Source of the DNA: Hyaloscypha bicolor E
Taxonomy: Eukaryota > Ascomycota > Leotiomycetes > Helotiales > Hyaloscyphaceae
Length of the DNA: 64,000 bases
Reading direction: 5' to 3'
Assembly (NCBI RefSeq): GCF_002865645.1
Contig: NW_020194558.1
Span: forward strand, 2,074,014 to 2,138,013
The position numbers and the translations under genes are program-made. Each line of letters starts with the position of its first letter. The first letter of the stretch is position 1. Positions 1-12,419 of this stretch are shown one piece after another. The notes beneath the pieces were generated by a model. The model was not told the DNA's origin, did no database searches, and worked only from the letters and a program-made list of their open reading frames with translations.

Positions 1-767
1 AGTTGACGAGGCGAGGGTTATAAGGCATGAGGGAGAGGTAAAGACATAATGGAATATTATCAAACGAAGTTCCTTCGGGAGGTCGAAGTTGCTGGTCACG
101 GTGATATGTGAAGCTGAAAACGTGTGTCGAATTGGACATTGAAGATGAAAGTATAAAAACTGTGTGATATACCCTGAACCTGAGTGTGTCAATTGTGTGG
201 TGTTTCGGCTTCCAATCGGTCCCATGACCGGGAGCTGCATGTCCCTCAGTGCAACTTGATTGGGACCCGGGTCAAATTTGGCCCTCATATTGGATGTAAT
301 GGGGGTACAAAATCTCTAAGATAATCCAGATGGCATAAGCTGCCCCGACAAAACACAGCAACTTGTGGTATGATTGAATAGCATTGAGGGGGAGAATGAG
401 CATTGAGCCGCCTTGAAGCTCAAACTTCCATACAGTCTTCCACAAGACGAAGAGCTAGGGAATAGCCATCTCCAATAGCATCGCGAGTAGAACAAATGAT
501 CATGCACGCACCTCAGATCTGCAGTTTATACGTATCAGTGATACCTTAGTGAAGGGGCACGCTTGGTGAAATCGAGTGTCATTTTGATATTGAGGCTCTA
601 CAAAATTATTAGTACGAGATCCAAGTATCTTCGGGCAGTGTACGCACTATTGATGCCAAATCCCACACGCCGACATGTCTCTATAATGGACACATCGGCC
701 AAATCAACCACAGCGCTTTTTGTCCAGCCGTGCGTCATGGAAAAATCGCCCCCACACCCAATGCCTT
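1..767. other. Left-edge non-coding stretch
   Basis: No convincing gene was found here. The only open frames are short and carry no recognisable motif. The stretch lies 3' of the Y14 gene and probably includes its 3' UTR. A gene entering from the left edge cannot be excluded. Confidence 0.5.
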
Positions 768-1306
768 TCAGTCACCGCCTTCGCCTCTAGCAATAGGACT
801 ACGGCTCCGGCTTCTTGCTCTTCCTTTCGCAGGTGGACGTCCTCCCTTCCCCTTTGGCGGCGGTCTGACGAATGCGAAGTCTACCTCAATAGTCTGATCC
901 AACAACTTGGTATTATGCGCCCCATCAATCGCAGCTCGAGCCTCGTCCAATGTTGGGTATTCAATGAGTGCATAGCCCTAGGAAGTATGATTGATTAGCT
1001 TTCGCCCGTCCCAGATTCGAGGCGTGACAGTAGATGCTGCAGCCCTATGCAACGTACCTTGACATAACCCGTCCTGCGATCCAGATTCAAATGCAGATTC
1101 TTGATCTCTCCGAAGTCCGCAAACTTGTCATTCAAATCCTCTTCGCTGGCCTCCTCGTGAACGTTCGTGACGATGATGATCCAGCCTTCGATAGAGCGGA
1201 CGGCGGTCGCATTGGAGTGGGTGGTCATAGAGAGGTTCTTCGTGTCTTGTTTGTAGTCGGCTTCGGGAGAGAGGGGAGGGTCGACCTCCATTTCGGTGTC
1301 TGCCAT
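768..1306 (-). CDS. RNA-binding protein Y14/RBM8A, exon junction complex core
   Basis: Two exons, 1306-1058 and 977-768, joined over an intron with donor AAG/GTACGT, a CTAAT branch site and a TAG acceptor. The product is about 152 aa. Residues 40-120 form one RRM: RNP2 is seen as [10 protein letters not shown], the helix as [20 protein letters not shown], and RNP1 as RTGYVKGYALIEY, which spans the splice junction. The acidic N-terminus (TEMEVDPP) and the C-terminal RSRSRSP tail are typical of Y14. In the family, Y14 binds Mago and eIF4A3 and marks spliced mRNA in the nucleus. The start is the first in-frame ATG before the acidic tail. Identity is by motif layout; another single-RRM SR-tailed protein is the less likely alternative. 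Confidence 0.85.
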
Positions 1307-2435
1307 GATGACGGGTTTGATTGAAGGGTGAGGACGATGGTGGTGTTGGTGGTGGAAGGCGCGACGTTGGACTCCCTGTCACTTGATCTTTCTCACGGCT
1401 TTCTTTTCGCGAGGTCCGTCCCAAGGCTCTCGACCTCAACCTCACCACATCAGCCTTGTCACCTAAATTGATAGCAAGTTTCGATCAGGAGATGCTATCA
1501 TGTTATCATTTGGATTGATACATGTGAAATCTTCTACTCTTTCTCTTATTCTCTGATCAGCAAGTGCCTGAGAGTTTATCTGCTTCAATCATGGATTTTG
1601 CGATGCAAGTTTCCGTTGTATGTGCTTATTTTGGTCCGACTATCGACTTCTTTAAGTCACGTTATCGACGTATTGTTGTTACTGCTTTTGATTTCTTATT
1701 GTTGAGGACAGATCCGCCATGGGATAGGGTGGGACGTCAAACGATGGACTTTATCCAGGAGTATTCTGTGAGTTGCACTGTTGAGCTTCAGTGTCTTTGA
1801 CACCTACAAGGAGCCAATTATTGAAATTGGCGGCATCAATGGCATTAAGTCAGTCATTTTTTTTGGCCCACTATTTCGTTTCTAACTATTTTGTCGACTC
1901 ACTCTGAATCAGATTTATGTCCCTCAAAACCTCCAAAGAAATTCATATTCAAATGTTCAATAATGGTCCATCCTTTATTTTTCTTGGTCATTCTTCCGTC
2001 CAAGTTGCCAGTCTTTCAAGCGAAAGGTGACTACAATGACCAGGTTTCTGTGTCAAATATCATATTGAGTGCCATGAGGAGCTTTAGAAGCGCCATTCCC
2101 TTGCAGCAAATCTGCTTCCCGATTTCCTACCATTTCATCCATTTCTCAAGCAGATCTTGATCATCTTATGAATCTCTGCGTCATGGCTGGATAGTTTCAG
2201 TTTTGATGCTTCATGCCTAAGGCCGCGGCGATACCGGCCCCTAAAGTATATAGTACGAGCATCATTGGCCGGTCCACAGAGAACCTGGATAGGTGCAAAC
2301 TTTGTACCACTTTCTTCGAAGGGTCTATTTTCTGGCATGCTGCAGGTATAAATAATCGTCGTTCGCAGGTCAAACATTGATTTCCAGATTCTCAAGTATC
2401 AACCACTTTCCTTTTCCGACTCGATTGGAGTAAAT
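1307..2435. other. Intergenic region between Y14 and the MFS gene
   Basis: Divergent promoter interval of about 1.1 kb. It contains AT-rich tracts and open frames of up to 89 codons that lack recognisable motifs or splice continuations. I see no gene here. Confidence 0.5.
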
Positions 2436-3952
2436 ATGTCATCAATCCATTCTCATGAGCTACAGAGCGTTGGGAGCAGGCAATCATCTGCAACTCCCAG
2501 GTTCGCCGATGCCGAAATGGAACCAGAGAGCTCCAATGCTGAGATTGATATGCGTTCACTGCCACCAACAGACCATGGCAAGCAAGCCTATTTGGTCTTG
2601 GCAGGTTGCACTCTAATACAAGCTCCTGTGTGGGGTGAGCTCACAATTTCTCAACTCCCTTCTTCGTACTAAGCATTATAGGATACTCTATCTCCTTTGG
2701 TGTCTTTCAGAAATTTTATACCACTCACAAAGGAACCGAAGGATCTCCGGGAGCAGTCGCCACTGTCGGTACCACGCTCAACGGTCTTATGTATCTAATG
2801 ATGCCTTTGACCTTCACTCTCCTGACGAAATATCCTCGATTACGCCCGTACACTGGACCGGCTGGGCTCTTCATTACTGTCGCCAGCCTAATCATGTCAT
2901 CCTACGCTACCCAAGTCTGGCAGCTCATCGCAAGCCAGGGCGTCCTTTGCGCTATTGTAAGTTTATTGAGAAGAAATTCCACTCCAGTTTCTCAAGAAAT
3001 ACTAATGCAATTAATTCTCCCGGACTACCCTTTTTCAAACAATTACTGATTTCCCGCGATCTAGGGCTCAGGGCTCCTCTTTTCACCAACAACCCTTTAC
3101 TTAGACGAATGGTTCATTGCCCGGAAAGGGATGGCTTATGGAACAATGTGGGCAGGCAAGTCGGCAGCCGGAGTGGTCATGCCGTTCATCATGTCCGCAC
3201 TCCTCGATAAATACGGTCCGAGAACGACTCTCCAAGCCTGGGCCGTCTCGCTGGTCGTTCTCACCGCACCTCTGCTCTTCTACCTCAAACCTCGAATCCC
3301 TCTCTCGAGTTCTCACACTCAGCGGCCCCTTTCCTGGAGTTTCTTAAAGAGGTCAGGTTTCTGGATGCTAGAGATTGGCAACGTCGTCCAAGCCTTCGGA
3401 TACCTGCTCCCAACAACCTACCTCGCATCCTACGCAAACGACCTCGGTCTCCCCTCTATCTCAGGTGCTGTACTCATCGCTGTCGTCGCACTCGCCAACG
3501 TACCAGGATCATTATTCTCCGGCTATCTAGGAGATCGCCTCCAACCCACAACCGTAATCCTCATCAGCTCTATCGGATCCACGGTCGCAGTACTGCTCTT
3601 CTGGGGTCTCGCGGCCCAAATGGCACTCCTTGTTATCTTCGCTGCAGCGTATGGATTCTTTGCCGGCGGATTCAGCTCTACCTACTCTGGGATTCTGAAA
3701 GAGATGAAGAGGGCGGATGAAGGCGTTGAGACTGGCCTAGTCATGGGACTTTTGCTTGGAGGGAGAGGAGTGGGATTCATGGCCGCTGGGCCTGTGAGTG
3801 CAGTTTTGCTGAAGGGAGGCGAGAGGATGATTGAGCATGTAAAATGGGGGTATGATACGCAGTATGGTCCGGTTATTATTTGTACTGGAGCTACGGCGCT
3901 CTTTGGAAGCTGGGGATGGATGTGGAAGATGTTGAAGGCGGCGTTGGCATGA
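2436..3952 (+). CDS. MFS transporter, monocarboxylate-transporter-like
   Basis: Three exons, 2436-2634, 2682-2956 and 3065-3952, give 453 aa; both junctions keep frame (GTGAGC...ATAG and GTAAGT...CTAG). An acidic, serine-rich cytoplasmic N-terminus of about 48 residues is followed by membrane helices, starting with QAYLVLAGCTLIQAPVWGYS. The layout with GVFQKFYTTHKG after helix 1, WFIARKGMAYG and a long central loop matches fungal proton-coupled monocarboxylate-type carriers of the major facilitator superfamily. Such proteins sit in the plasma membrane. The substrate cannot be read from sequence. No biosynthetic genes adjoin it, so it looks like a stand-alone carrier. Confidence 0.85.
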
Positions 3953-4765
3953 CTCCTGGTAATAATTGTTTTGTTTGTTCTTGGATCTGGGTGGCTTGCT
4001 CTTCAGAAAACATAGTTATTTCGTATTCTAGTTGGGAACTGCCATATTTCAAAGCAATCTCGTTTGAGAGCGTCACTACCTTCATGGCGACCACCATTAG
4101 CTCACGCGGTAATATCTTGTGGAAAACGATGGAGCCACCCCATAGTCACGCTACAGTTGCGCTGCTATGCCCTCGCTGAGACGTTGCGTCCGCGATTTCT
4201 GATACCAATAGAATCCCCTCCGCTTTCGAGACAAAGAATCTTCAGTTCAGAAACGCCAAACAAGTTATCCACAACTCGTGACAGACTGAGAAAGGTTACA
4301 GCTTCAATGCACGGGAACTGGCGGGAACATTTGCATCAACGATGCCCTTTCTTTTATTTCGTTCGAATGACGGTCCCAAGAAGCTATTAGTCCAAACCAC
4401 TGCTTGCTCTTGGCATGATAGTGAGCTGAAAGAAATGCATTCGGACCGAACTCTCTTTGTATTTCGCGAAACCTTTGTCAAAGAAATATATCGAGGTTCT
4501 TTGGCTCGCTGTGTCGTGGAAGTTGCTACCCTATTTTGGAAGGAGCCCAACTTGGAGTACAATATGATAGAACTTTCAACAAGGTCCTATGCTGTTTCCT
4601 CGAGGATTTGGAAATAGGGACCCGTATATATTTAATAGACTTTCCAGGTTCATGAGACTTTATTCTCGGATTCAAGACAGAGAAAACACAAACACTTGCT
4701 CCTCAACATCATAACATTGACGAGATTAACTATCAGTTCAACGAGGAGTCAGGATACGACTCAAA
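3953..4765. other. Intergenic region with a TATA-like box
   Basis: No gene recognised. A TATATATTTA motif near 4625-4634 lies about 140 nt before the ATG of the next gene and could be its TATA box. Open frames of 88-108 codons overlap on both strands and show no protein-like pattern. Confidence 0.45.
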
Positions 4766-5233
4766 ATGGTAGTTAAAACCCTCCTCGCGGACACTTGCCC
4801 ACACAAATATACCACCTTCACTCGCTCCAGTCCCAGAGCTCAATCTAAGCCAACAACCTACGGCTTGGATTTCACTGACTACGTAGACATCATCTCCTTC
4901 TTCGAACGCGTAAAAAATGACCCAGACCTCGCATCACAGCTCATAGCGCTCTTGGAATCGGAATGGAGACCAGCAGTCGCAACAGCACTTGATGAATTCT
5001 ACGAAAGAATTCAATGCAGCAACTGCAATTTTATTCCCGGCGCCTACGGACTGAATAGAAAGCTTTTACCGGATGGTCAGAGAAGGTTGGATGCGTTGAT
5101 CATGGAGATGAAGAGGTTTCCGGTGGGGGAGTTGACGTTGGGGAAGGTTATGCAGTATAAAGCGAGGTTGGGGAAGCTGGAGAAGGAGTATCTGGATGTG
5201 AATATGGGGAAGATATGCAAGGGGTTCGCTTGA
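4766..5233 (+). CDS. Hypothetical protein, 155 aa
   Basis: Single-exon frame with an ATG in good context (AAAATGG) and a TATA-like box about 140 nt upstream. The product is soluble and mainly helical in appearance, with no signal peptide or membrane segment. The middle (DFTDYVDIISFFERV, DLASQLIALLESEW) and the charged C-terminal helix (MQYKARLGKLEKEYLDV) look like real protein. A CSNCNF pair of cysteines lies near residue 84. I do not recognise the family. Confidence 0.6.
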   Translation: MVVKTLLADTCPHKYTTFTRSSPRAQSKPTTYGLDFTDYVDIISFFERVKNDPDLASQLIALLESEWRPAVATALDEFYERIQCSNCNFIPGAYGLNRKLLPDGQRRLDALIMEMKRFPVGELTLGKVMQYKARLGKLEKEYLDVNMGKICKGFA

Positions 5234-8200
5234 ATGAGGGTCCGATGAATGACGAGAGAAACATGAAGCTGTGTGATTCTGAGGCTATAAAACATACATT
5301 TTGTGGCGTTATGATGGGAAATAACATAGGACTTTGTTATCATAACTGAGAATTGTAGTCATGGTCACATAGCCTCGATAATGCAGCAACTTCTGTTTGT
5401 GATGGAAAATTCTCCGCCTTCATGTGACTTGGACTTCCTTGGCGTTTAGATTGCGCTTCGTACTCAATGCCTCAGAAGCTGCGTCTCTGAGGAAACGGTA
5501 AGGTTGTGCGATCTTTAAGGACTCATGTGGTGGAGTGGTGACATCCATCGGAAACACATGATCAAGAAGAAACAATTCTGGATCCACACTGGTCTCAGAG
5601 GGAAGCCCCGCTCACGGCTAAGATACGCCTATCTCGAAGATATCGCCATTTCTCCGCTGTTTCGAAGCTTTGAAGAGCCGTTTGCAGAAGACTCTTCTGA
5701 ATTTGATCAAAGTGGGGTCATACCCTCAGCTGCTGAAGGCTACGATCGTCGAACCTCATGACAGCCAGAAGGCGTGATTAAAATTTGAGACACTGCAGAC
5801 ACCGAGTTCAATAGTGGCTGAGACTTATGCAGCATATCCGTCCAAATTTGGCATAAGTCAAAGAGGTGGAAGGGATCCGGTAATGTCTCAAAGGATTGGA
5901 CAGAGCAGTAAGCTTGGTTATACATACTATCTTGGGCTTATCATTAACGAATGCGGTAGTCGGGATAAATACATGAATATCCTTCTCAGGTTTACGTCAT
6001 GTCTAAACATTGGACGGTTTAGAAAGCAGGAAATTTATTCAGACATCCCCAATGATGAAAACATTCATCTGACCACATTTGACAGGGCCTGTTCCGTCCG
6101 GTAGGAGCTCACAATCTGGAAGCAATAACGTATTCAGAGATAGACCAAAGATCACTTAAGAAGCCACTTCGAGGGAAAGAGACTGGAGGGTGTTCCTCCG
6201 CGAAGTGTCATTGCTTACTTTCGCTCATCCTTCAAGGCTCGATTGATATTGTTCACTTTTGCTTCCCAGGCAGAATGGAGGCAGGAAATACATTTCATGG
6301 GATCAATACGAATACGTCTGATTGCAGGTACGAAAGTGAAGGATGGAGAATGATGAGTTGTCAATGTTCTATTAAAGGTGTAAGATTGGACTTGACTCAA
6401 CCAGACCCTTGAAGGTCTTATTTAGGTTGCAGAAAATTTCACTTCAGCTCGGAAATGCTTGGCCTGCCTTGAGAAGAGCTGGAGGAAAAAGCTTACTTGG
6501 TCACTAGAACTGCTGCGAGCAATCTAAGCTCAATTTCTCGGAGCTCTCTTTAAGCTTCTGAATGCACCTGCATGGGTTGGAAAGACCAACAATCAGATCC
6601 GCGGAATGTCACTGGGACAAGGAAGCTCCTCGTGGCCGATATTGAGTGCATACATCATGCTGCTGTACAACCTTGGGCGCTCTTGGCGGTCGGGCGGGAC
6701 AAAGAGTCAATAGTACTTGTATGAAGGTGCAGGAGTGGAGAGTGTAACGGTGCTGAGAGGTTGAAATTTGGTGGCAGGGTGCAGAAAGTGTCCTGGACCC
6801 CAATCCCAATGTGGAGGGGTGACAGGCGCCTCTTCCCCCGGATTCCCAATGGCACTTGGCCGGTGACATTCCCGCAGCGGGATGAGGTAAGGCGCAAGCT
6901 CTTTAGCGCACCCAGAATATTGGGTGGCGCGAATTCCTGGGGTTCGGGTTGTCTTGAAATACTATCAGCTTACTGAGAAACACCCCAACATGTCCCTCGC
7001 TCTCTGACCGCTTCTCTCCCCTCCCTCCCTAGGCTGGCCCGCTCCTGTCGCCGGGAAAAGGACCCTAAATCTTGATCCCAATCGAGGCCCTCGACAAGCG
7101 AAGCAAGAGAAGTGTTGCGGACCCGTGATGAACTGTCAATAGGTTGCTGACTGGAGGAGGTTACAGACTTGCTCCCCTGAGGCTCGTACCTACAAGAACG
7201 GAGAATGGATTCTGGGAAGGCGGGCTTACTTTTCTCCGTGTAGAGTAAGAGTAAGCTTCCACGTCTGCGGAGAAAGAAGCTTCAAAGAGGGAGTGTTACA
7301 TTCCCAATCCTTCCGCGCTCCAAAATTGGAGGCCCCGGCAGCTTACGGGTCCTACGATCCTGATGCTGTAAGGTGAGCCTGAAGAGGCATGCTTCCGTCG
7401 TCGTGGAGGATGCCCACATCCCGATGAGGCGTCCCGTTCCTGCACGGATCGCGCTGGACTCCATGCAGGCGCTGACTCAACCGCACTTATTCGTCTCATC
7501 TCGACTACGAACAACGGGATAAAGAAGAATCCGAGGCTTCTGCCTCTGCCGCTTGGTCATACGATACATTGGCCTTCTGGTGAGGCAGCGAGGTGAAATG
7601 AGAGTTGATCTTCTGCTTACGTTGGGCGGAACTCCAGCTAATCCCTCGCACGTGTCATGTCCATGCTTGAGGCTGAAGGTGCAGAGGATCATGGCTCAGC
7701 TCGTTCCAATGTCACGCGAGCTATTTGGGCTGACCGCTGGGAATCCACGGCTTCTTAGCAGAGCGTGACCATTTGTCGCACAGTCCCGTCCAGGCAATTT
7801 GCCGTTCCAAAAGTGGTGAGATGCTATCATGCTTGCCGACGTTAGGGCTGAGATATTATTGTTTCCTCGTATCTCGCCCATGTCGGTAGGGGCTTGGCCT
7901 GCCTTCAAGCCTCGAGGTCGAAGACCTCAAGCCTTGGATGTCTCACAGCCGCACACCCTTCGAACTAGTGCTCAAATTGCATAATCGAGACTCAGACCAT
8001 AGCTAACGACTACTCTATGGCGCGGTATTCGGCGGATCTATTTCGGCTTCCATGATGTTGGGAGTGAGCCTTGCAGCTCCTGCCCCTGGGAGCCGCTGTC
8101 GGGGAGTACTATCATTGGTCTGTCCACGCGGTGAGCTCTGCCATGAAACTGAAAATGATTCGACATTCGTTCAAACTTGAGCAAGGCAGTCTCTCTTTAA

Positions 8201-8266
8201 GAAAACCCTTCTGTCCCTGATCCCCCAATATTACTTTTTATTGTCACGTCTCTTCCATTCTTTAGA
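5234..8266. other. Three-kilobase gene-poor stretch upstream of the oxidase
   Basis: No gene recognised over about 3 kb. The part from 6500 to 8200 has many short open frames on both strands with no splice-consistent continuation. It may be a long promoter or leader of the multicopper oxidase at 8267, or hold unrecognised non-coding transcripts. No transposon hallmarks such as terminal repeats or reverse-transcriptase motifs were seen. Confidence 0.4.
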
Positions 8267-10314
8267 ATGGTGACAGTTCTCTTACTCACATGCCTGGCTC
8301 TATGCCAGACAGCTCTTTCGAAGACTGTCACTTACAATTGGGATGTGACCTGGGTATGGGCAGCTCCAGATGGACATGGACGGCCCGTGATCGGGATCAA
8401 CAACCAGTTTCCCTGCCCTCCTATGGAAGTGAGATCCCAAATGCCACCCTTCTCATTCCATTTATACTCATGCAAACAGGCAACCATCGGAGACAGAGTT
8501 ATTGTTAACCTCAATAATAAGCTTGGGAATGAGACCACTTCTCTGCATTTCCATGGGATATTCCAAACGGGCACCAATGCTATGGATGGGCCGTCAGGAG
8601 TCACACAATGTCCCATCCCGCCAGGTGGAACCTTCACCTATGACTTTATTGTAAGATTTGAATTAACATTTGGCTGGTTTTCCGCTCATACGTACTTAGG
8701 TAAACCAACCTGGCCCATACTGGTATCATTCCCATAATAAAGGCCAATACATCGATGGCCTTCGAGGTCCTTTCATTATACATGATCCTGCTGCTCCCTT
8801 CAAATTCGACGAAGAATTAACCATTACCGTTTCTGATGTAAGAACGGCGCTTTCTCTACCTTTTCCATATCCACTCTCTTATTAGCCTTGATGTGATGTA
8901 ATATAACCACTCAACTGGAGTGGCTGACAAAGACCTTACAGTGGTACCAAGATCAAGCTCCTGGTCTTATCAACTTCTTTCAGTCAGCTACCAACGAAGC
9001 TGAAAATGGTGGTTCCGAACCCATCCCCAACTCGGCACTCTTGGCAGATACTCAGAATGCACAATTCACAGTAAAACCGAAAAAGACATATCTCATCCAC
9101 TTCATCAACATGGGGTCCTTCGTTGGATCCTTCACTAAGATTGATGGACATAAAATGACCATTGTTGAGATAGATGGGGTTTACACAGCGCCACAAGACG
9201 TAGACGAGCTCTATCTTACGGTTGCTCAACGCTATAGCGTTTTGATTACCACCAAATCCGACACAAGCAAAAACTTCCTCATATCCAACACTTTGGACAC
9301 AAGCATGTTCGATCATATTCCAGACTGGGCAAAGCCAGATGTGTATGGATTTCTGGTCTATGATTCCAAGAAACCCTTGCCTGCAGTCAACCCGCTCCGG
9401 GACTACAGCGTTTTCGATGACTTCCAACTTATTCCGAGGGACCGGCAGAAGGCTCTCACCAACGTGGATCAGCAGATCATACTAACGATGGATTTTGAGC
9501 GAGCCCCAGACAATGATAATGGCATCAACAGGTGAGACAACCTCAGTGAATGGAGAAGTCGAGAGCTTACTGCTACGCAGAGCAATTATCAACGGCGTCA
9601 GTTACGTGGGACAAAAAGTACCAACCCTTTTCACGGCGATGTCAGCTCCTAAGAATGTCGTTATGAATCCACTCATCTACGGCGCAAACAGCAATTCCTT
9701 TGTCTTCAAGCTTAACCAAACCGTAGAGATTGTGTTAATCAATGAGGATAGCGGTGGTCATCCTTGGCATCTCCATGGTCACAACTTCCAACTCATCGCC
9801 CGCTCACCACCGAATACTCCCTACAAAGCCAGCGCCATTCATCCACCTCATACGCCTATGCGAAGGGACGTCGTCCAAGTCAACACAGGAGGCTACATCG
9901 TCCTGCGATTCACTGTTGATCATCCAGATATGTCTCCAATCCAGTCTTTCATTCTTAAAGCTAACATTCTCAGCACGCATCCAATTGTTCCATTGCCATA
10001 TCGAATGGCACGTTGAAGCCGGTCTAACAGCAACATTCATCGAAGCCCCGGATGTGCTCCAGGACACTCAAACCATACCGCACGATCACTACAAGACCTG
10101 TGAGTCGCAAGGAATTCCTACCAAAGGAAATGCCGCCGGGAACACGAAGAACTGGTTAGACTTGACCGGCGCCAATACCGCGTGGGAAACTAGTCCTTGG
10201 GGGTAAGCTCTCTCCTTGATATCTCACACTTTACCTCTAACAAAATCTAGTGCATTAGTCAACCCACCAAAGAAACTGAGATTCGCAAGGACGGCGAAGT
10301 CTTTCTTTAAGTAA
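8267..10314 (+). CDS. Secreted multicopper oxidase (laccase/ferroxidase-like)
   Basis: Seven exons: 8267-8428, 8480-8650, 8700-8837, 8942-9531, 9581-9927, 9977-10202 and 10251-10314; 565 aa. A signal peptide covers residues 1-18. All four copper-ligand blocks are present: LHFHG (H77, H79), WYHSH (H121, H123), HPWHLHGH (H414, H417, H419) and HCHIEWH (H475, C476, H477, H481). The axial position ten residues after C476 is Leu, which suggests a medium-potential type-1 site. There is no C-terminal membrane anchor, so it is not a classical Fet3 membrane ferroxidase. The family oxidises phenols or metals using O2, outside the cell. Intron 5 appears to be AT-AC; intron 1 is 51 nt, in frame and stop-free. 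Without splicing the last intron the frame ends at 10206. Confidence 0.9.
9928..9976 (+). other. Apparent AT-AC intron in the multicopper oxidase
   Basis: The copper-site block must join ...DHPG to [11 protein letters not shown]. Only an intron running from ATATGT to CAGCAC (49 nt) restores this Gly; a branch-site-like GCTAAC lies at 9960-9965. The donor is a normal fungal GTATGT with its first G changed to A, and the last base is C, as in U2-type AT-AC introns. It lacks the ATATCCTT of U12-type introns. If splicing ended at the nearby CAG instead (AT-AG, 46 nt) the protein would read HPARIQLF, which fits the family less well. Confidence 0.65.
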
Positions 10315-11391
10315 AACTTGAGTGTGATGACTGTCGCGAAACGAGGTGATTAGATGTATCTATTTCAGCGCCGCATATCATTGCATTCTGCTCAGCAGCA
10401 ACGGAGTTTGGGAGGAGCGGATTTACAAAATTAGTTTTAGCTATTAATAATAATACGAACAGATACCCAACTGATCAAACACTTCATCTTATTACTTGCT
10501 TCCAATAAATCGTGTATCCTCAAAGCTAATATTCAAGCTAGGAACCCTAGGCAAAGTGAATCCCCTCTTCTGAAAATGACCCTTACAGCACCGTTTGCTA
10601 GACAAGACGTCCAAGCCTCGGGCCTCCGGATTCCAACAACTCATCATCCAATCCCTTCCCACCTCTTGCTTTGAAATCCTTTCCTCACGACTGGTCTCCT
10701 TCAAAGGCCAAGAAACTACAAAGTCGTACACATTTCCCCAAAGGATTCAAAAGTGCCAAAGTGGATGAGCTGGACAGTTCTTTAGCTAATCGCTAGCACA
10801 GAATACGGCTGTGGCGGGTTCCCGACCGAGAGGCGGCGTTTTCAGCTTGGGCCCGCTCAGCCCGCGCATGACTCTGGAGCGGGAACGGGTTGTGCCGAAT
10901 ATTGATTCTGGAGCGGAAGGGAAAAGCAAAGTTTGGATTGGTGTGTTTGTGGGCTTGTGGCTTTCTTGGTGGTCCTGGAGGAGAAAGTGGTGAGCTGCTG
11001 TTACTGGATTGAGGTGAGGCGAAGGAGCTGTGCTTGGGTAGGACGGAAGAGGGGTGGAATTTAGAGAGGATGGCTACGCCATGCCTTGATGAGTTGACTG
11101 GGGAGGTGCGAGAAGAGTAGAGGGCGTTTTGAATACTGGTCTGGAGTTCTAAGCGGGGCAGGAGGTTCTCTTCCGTCTTCAAGACTATTGGCCCCATCTT
11201 CACCACCCGAATCCACACCGACCTCAAAGTATCCCTAGAATCAATTTGACACCGTTCTAATAAGCACCTCAACTATAGCACTCATGGTCCTGAGCGGAAT
11301 GCCTCGAGTTTTATTCGGCAGTACAATATACATACTACACTTTTCCTAAACCCCCTTTGCCAACCCCTGCCAGCAGCCTACTTATGCGTGT
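10315..11391. other. Intergenic region with an unsupported frame
   Basis: The minus strand has a 159-codon open frame at 10793-11272, rich in Ser, Pro and Arg. It has no recognisable domain and reads like low-complexity sequence. No gene is called. Confidence 0.4.
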
Positions 11392-12419
11392 TCAACCTTG
11401 TACGTAGACAACCCTCAAACCATCTTCCAACTTCGTCTCAGGCATCCACCCAAATTCCTCCTCAGTCTTTGTCGGATTCCCAACACTCATCTTCTACTCC
11501 TCCTTACTTACGCGACCTGGTCCCAAAAGGGGCTTCCCTTCCGTGGCAGCAGGTAATTTCGCCCAGAATTTCTCAGGGTCGTCGTATATCGCATCGATTT
11601 GTCTTCCCGAGTGTGACTTCATGATACTAAATATCTCCGGTGCAGAGGATCCCACGCCCGAGCAAGCATTGAAGACACCCACGTTATACTTCTTCTCCTT
11701 CACAAGTATCACTTTCAAGAGCGCAGTCAAGTCTGCACTGAACACATAACCCCGCAGCGTTGTACTCGAGGAGTTGAAAAGAATCGGTGTCTCGCCTTTG
11801 GCGAGCATAGTCGCCAGATATGAAGTGAAATGAGGAGAAAGACGCTTGAAAGATATTGAAGAATCGGACGATGGTAATATCCATTCCGTAGTTCGTACTA
11901 TACGCCTTGCACACCTTCTTTACGGAATCTTTGGTCATCGAGTAAACGAGATTAGGAGTCACGGTATCATTTCCCTCGAAGATTCCATCCGGGCTGGTAG
12001 TCATCTCATATATGGCGGAGGCAGATGCAAAAATGGCTCTACAAAACCGGAACGACGGTCTGCTTCGAGGATGTTGCCGATGCCTACGTTGACGCCGTAT
12101 GCAATTTGGGGATCTACTTGGTTTACGGGAAGGACGGTGATGCCTGCAAAGTGATAAAGGGTGTCTACGCCAGACATGTGTGCAGTGAGTTTTGATAGTG
12201 AATCCCGAGATCTTCTACAATGAGACGACTAAATGTGGTTCCTTCGATCATGAGGTTGTCGAGTAGAGTTACTTCGTGGCCTTATTTGTGAAGGCTATGA
12301 CCAAGCTGAGATCCGACGAATCTGGCACCACCAGTGACCTAGGGAAGAGACGTTAATTCTTGCTCGGCTACAGAAGGATGGTAGAACATTCTTCATACCA
12401 AAATCCTTTTTGGAGCCAT
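11392..12419 (-). pseudogene. Decayed NAD-dependent epimerase/dehydratase gene
   Basis: The frame opens with MAPKRIL, an intron (GTATGA to CTAG), then VTGGARFVGS, the Rossmann nucleotide-binding loop with one Gly changed to Arg. A TAA stop follows at SLHK*GHEVTLLDNL. Further on, pieces of the extended SDR fold appear in different frames: YHFAGITVLPVNQVDPQIAYGVNV, then after a frameshift ASAIYEMTTSPDGIFEGND, the catalytic YSMTK motif, VRFFNIF, a 1-nt frameshift near 11845, then LSPHFTSYLATMLAKGETPILFN. An in-frame TAG follows SKEE, before TEEEFGWMPETKLEDGL. The segment between the dinucleotide loop and the YHFAG strand is shortened. At least two stops and two frameshifts make a full enzyme impossible. 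The closest intact type is a UDP-sugar epimerase-like SDR. Confidence 0.85.

Noticed and set aside
1128..1448. 106-codon minus-strand frame overlapping Y14
   Set aside because: Out of frame with the RRM protein and Arg/Pro-rich; a shadow.
9977..10206. Multicopper oxidase ending at the TAA of 10204-10206
   Set aside because: A standard GTAAGC donor overlaps that TAA, with CTAAC branch and TAG acceptor, giving a clean 20-codon extension; splicing is more likely.
10793..11272. 159-codon minus-strand frame
   Set aside because: Ser/Pro/Arg-rich without domain; looks like chance open sequence.
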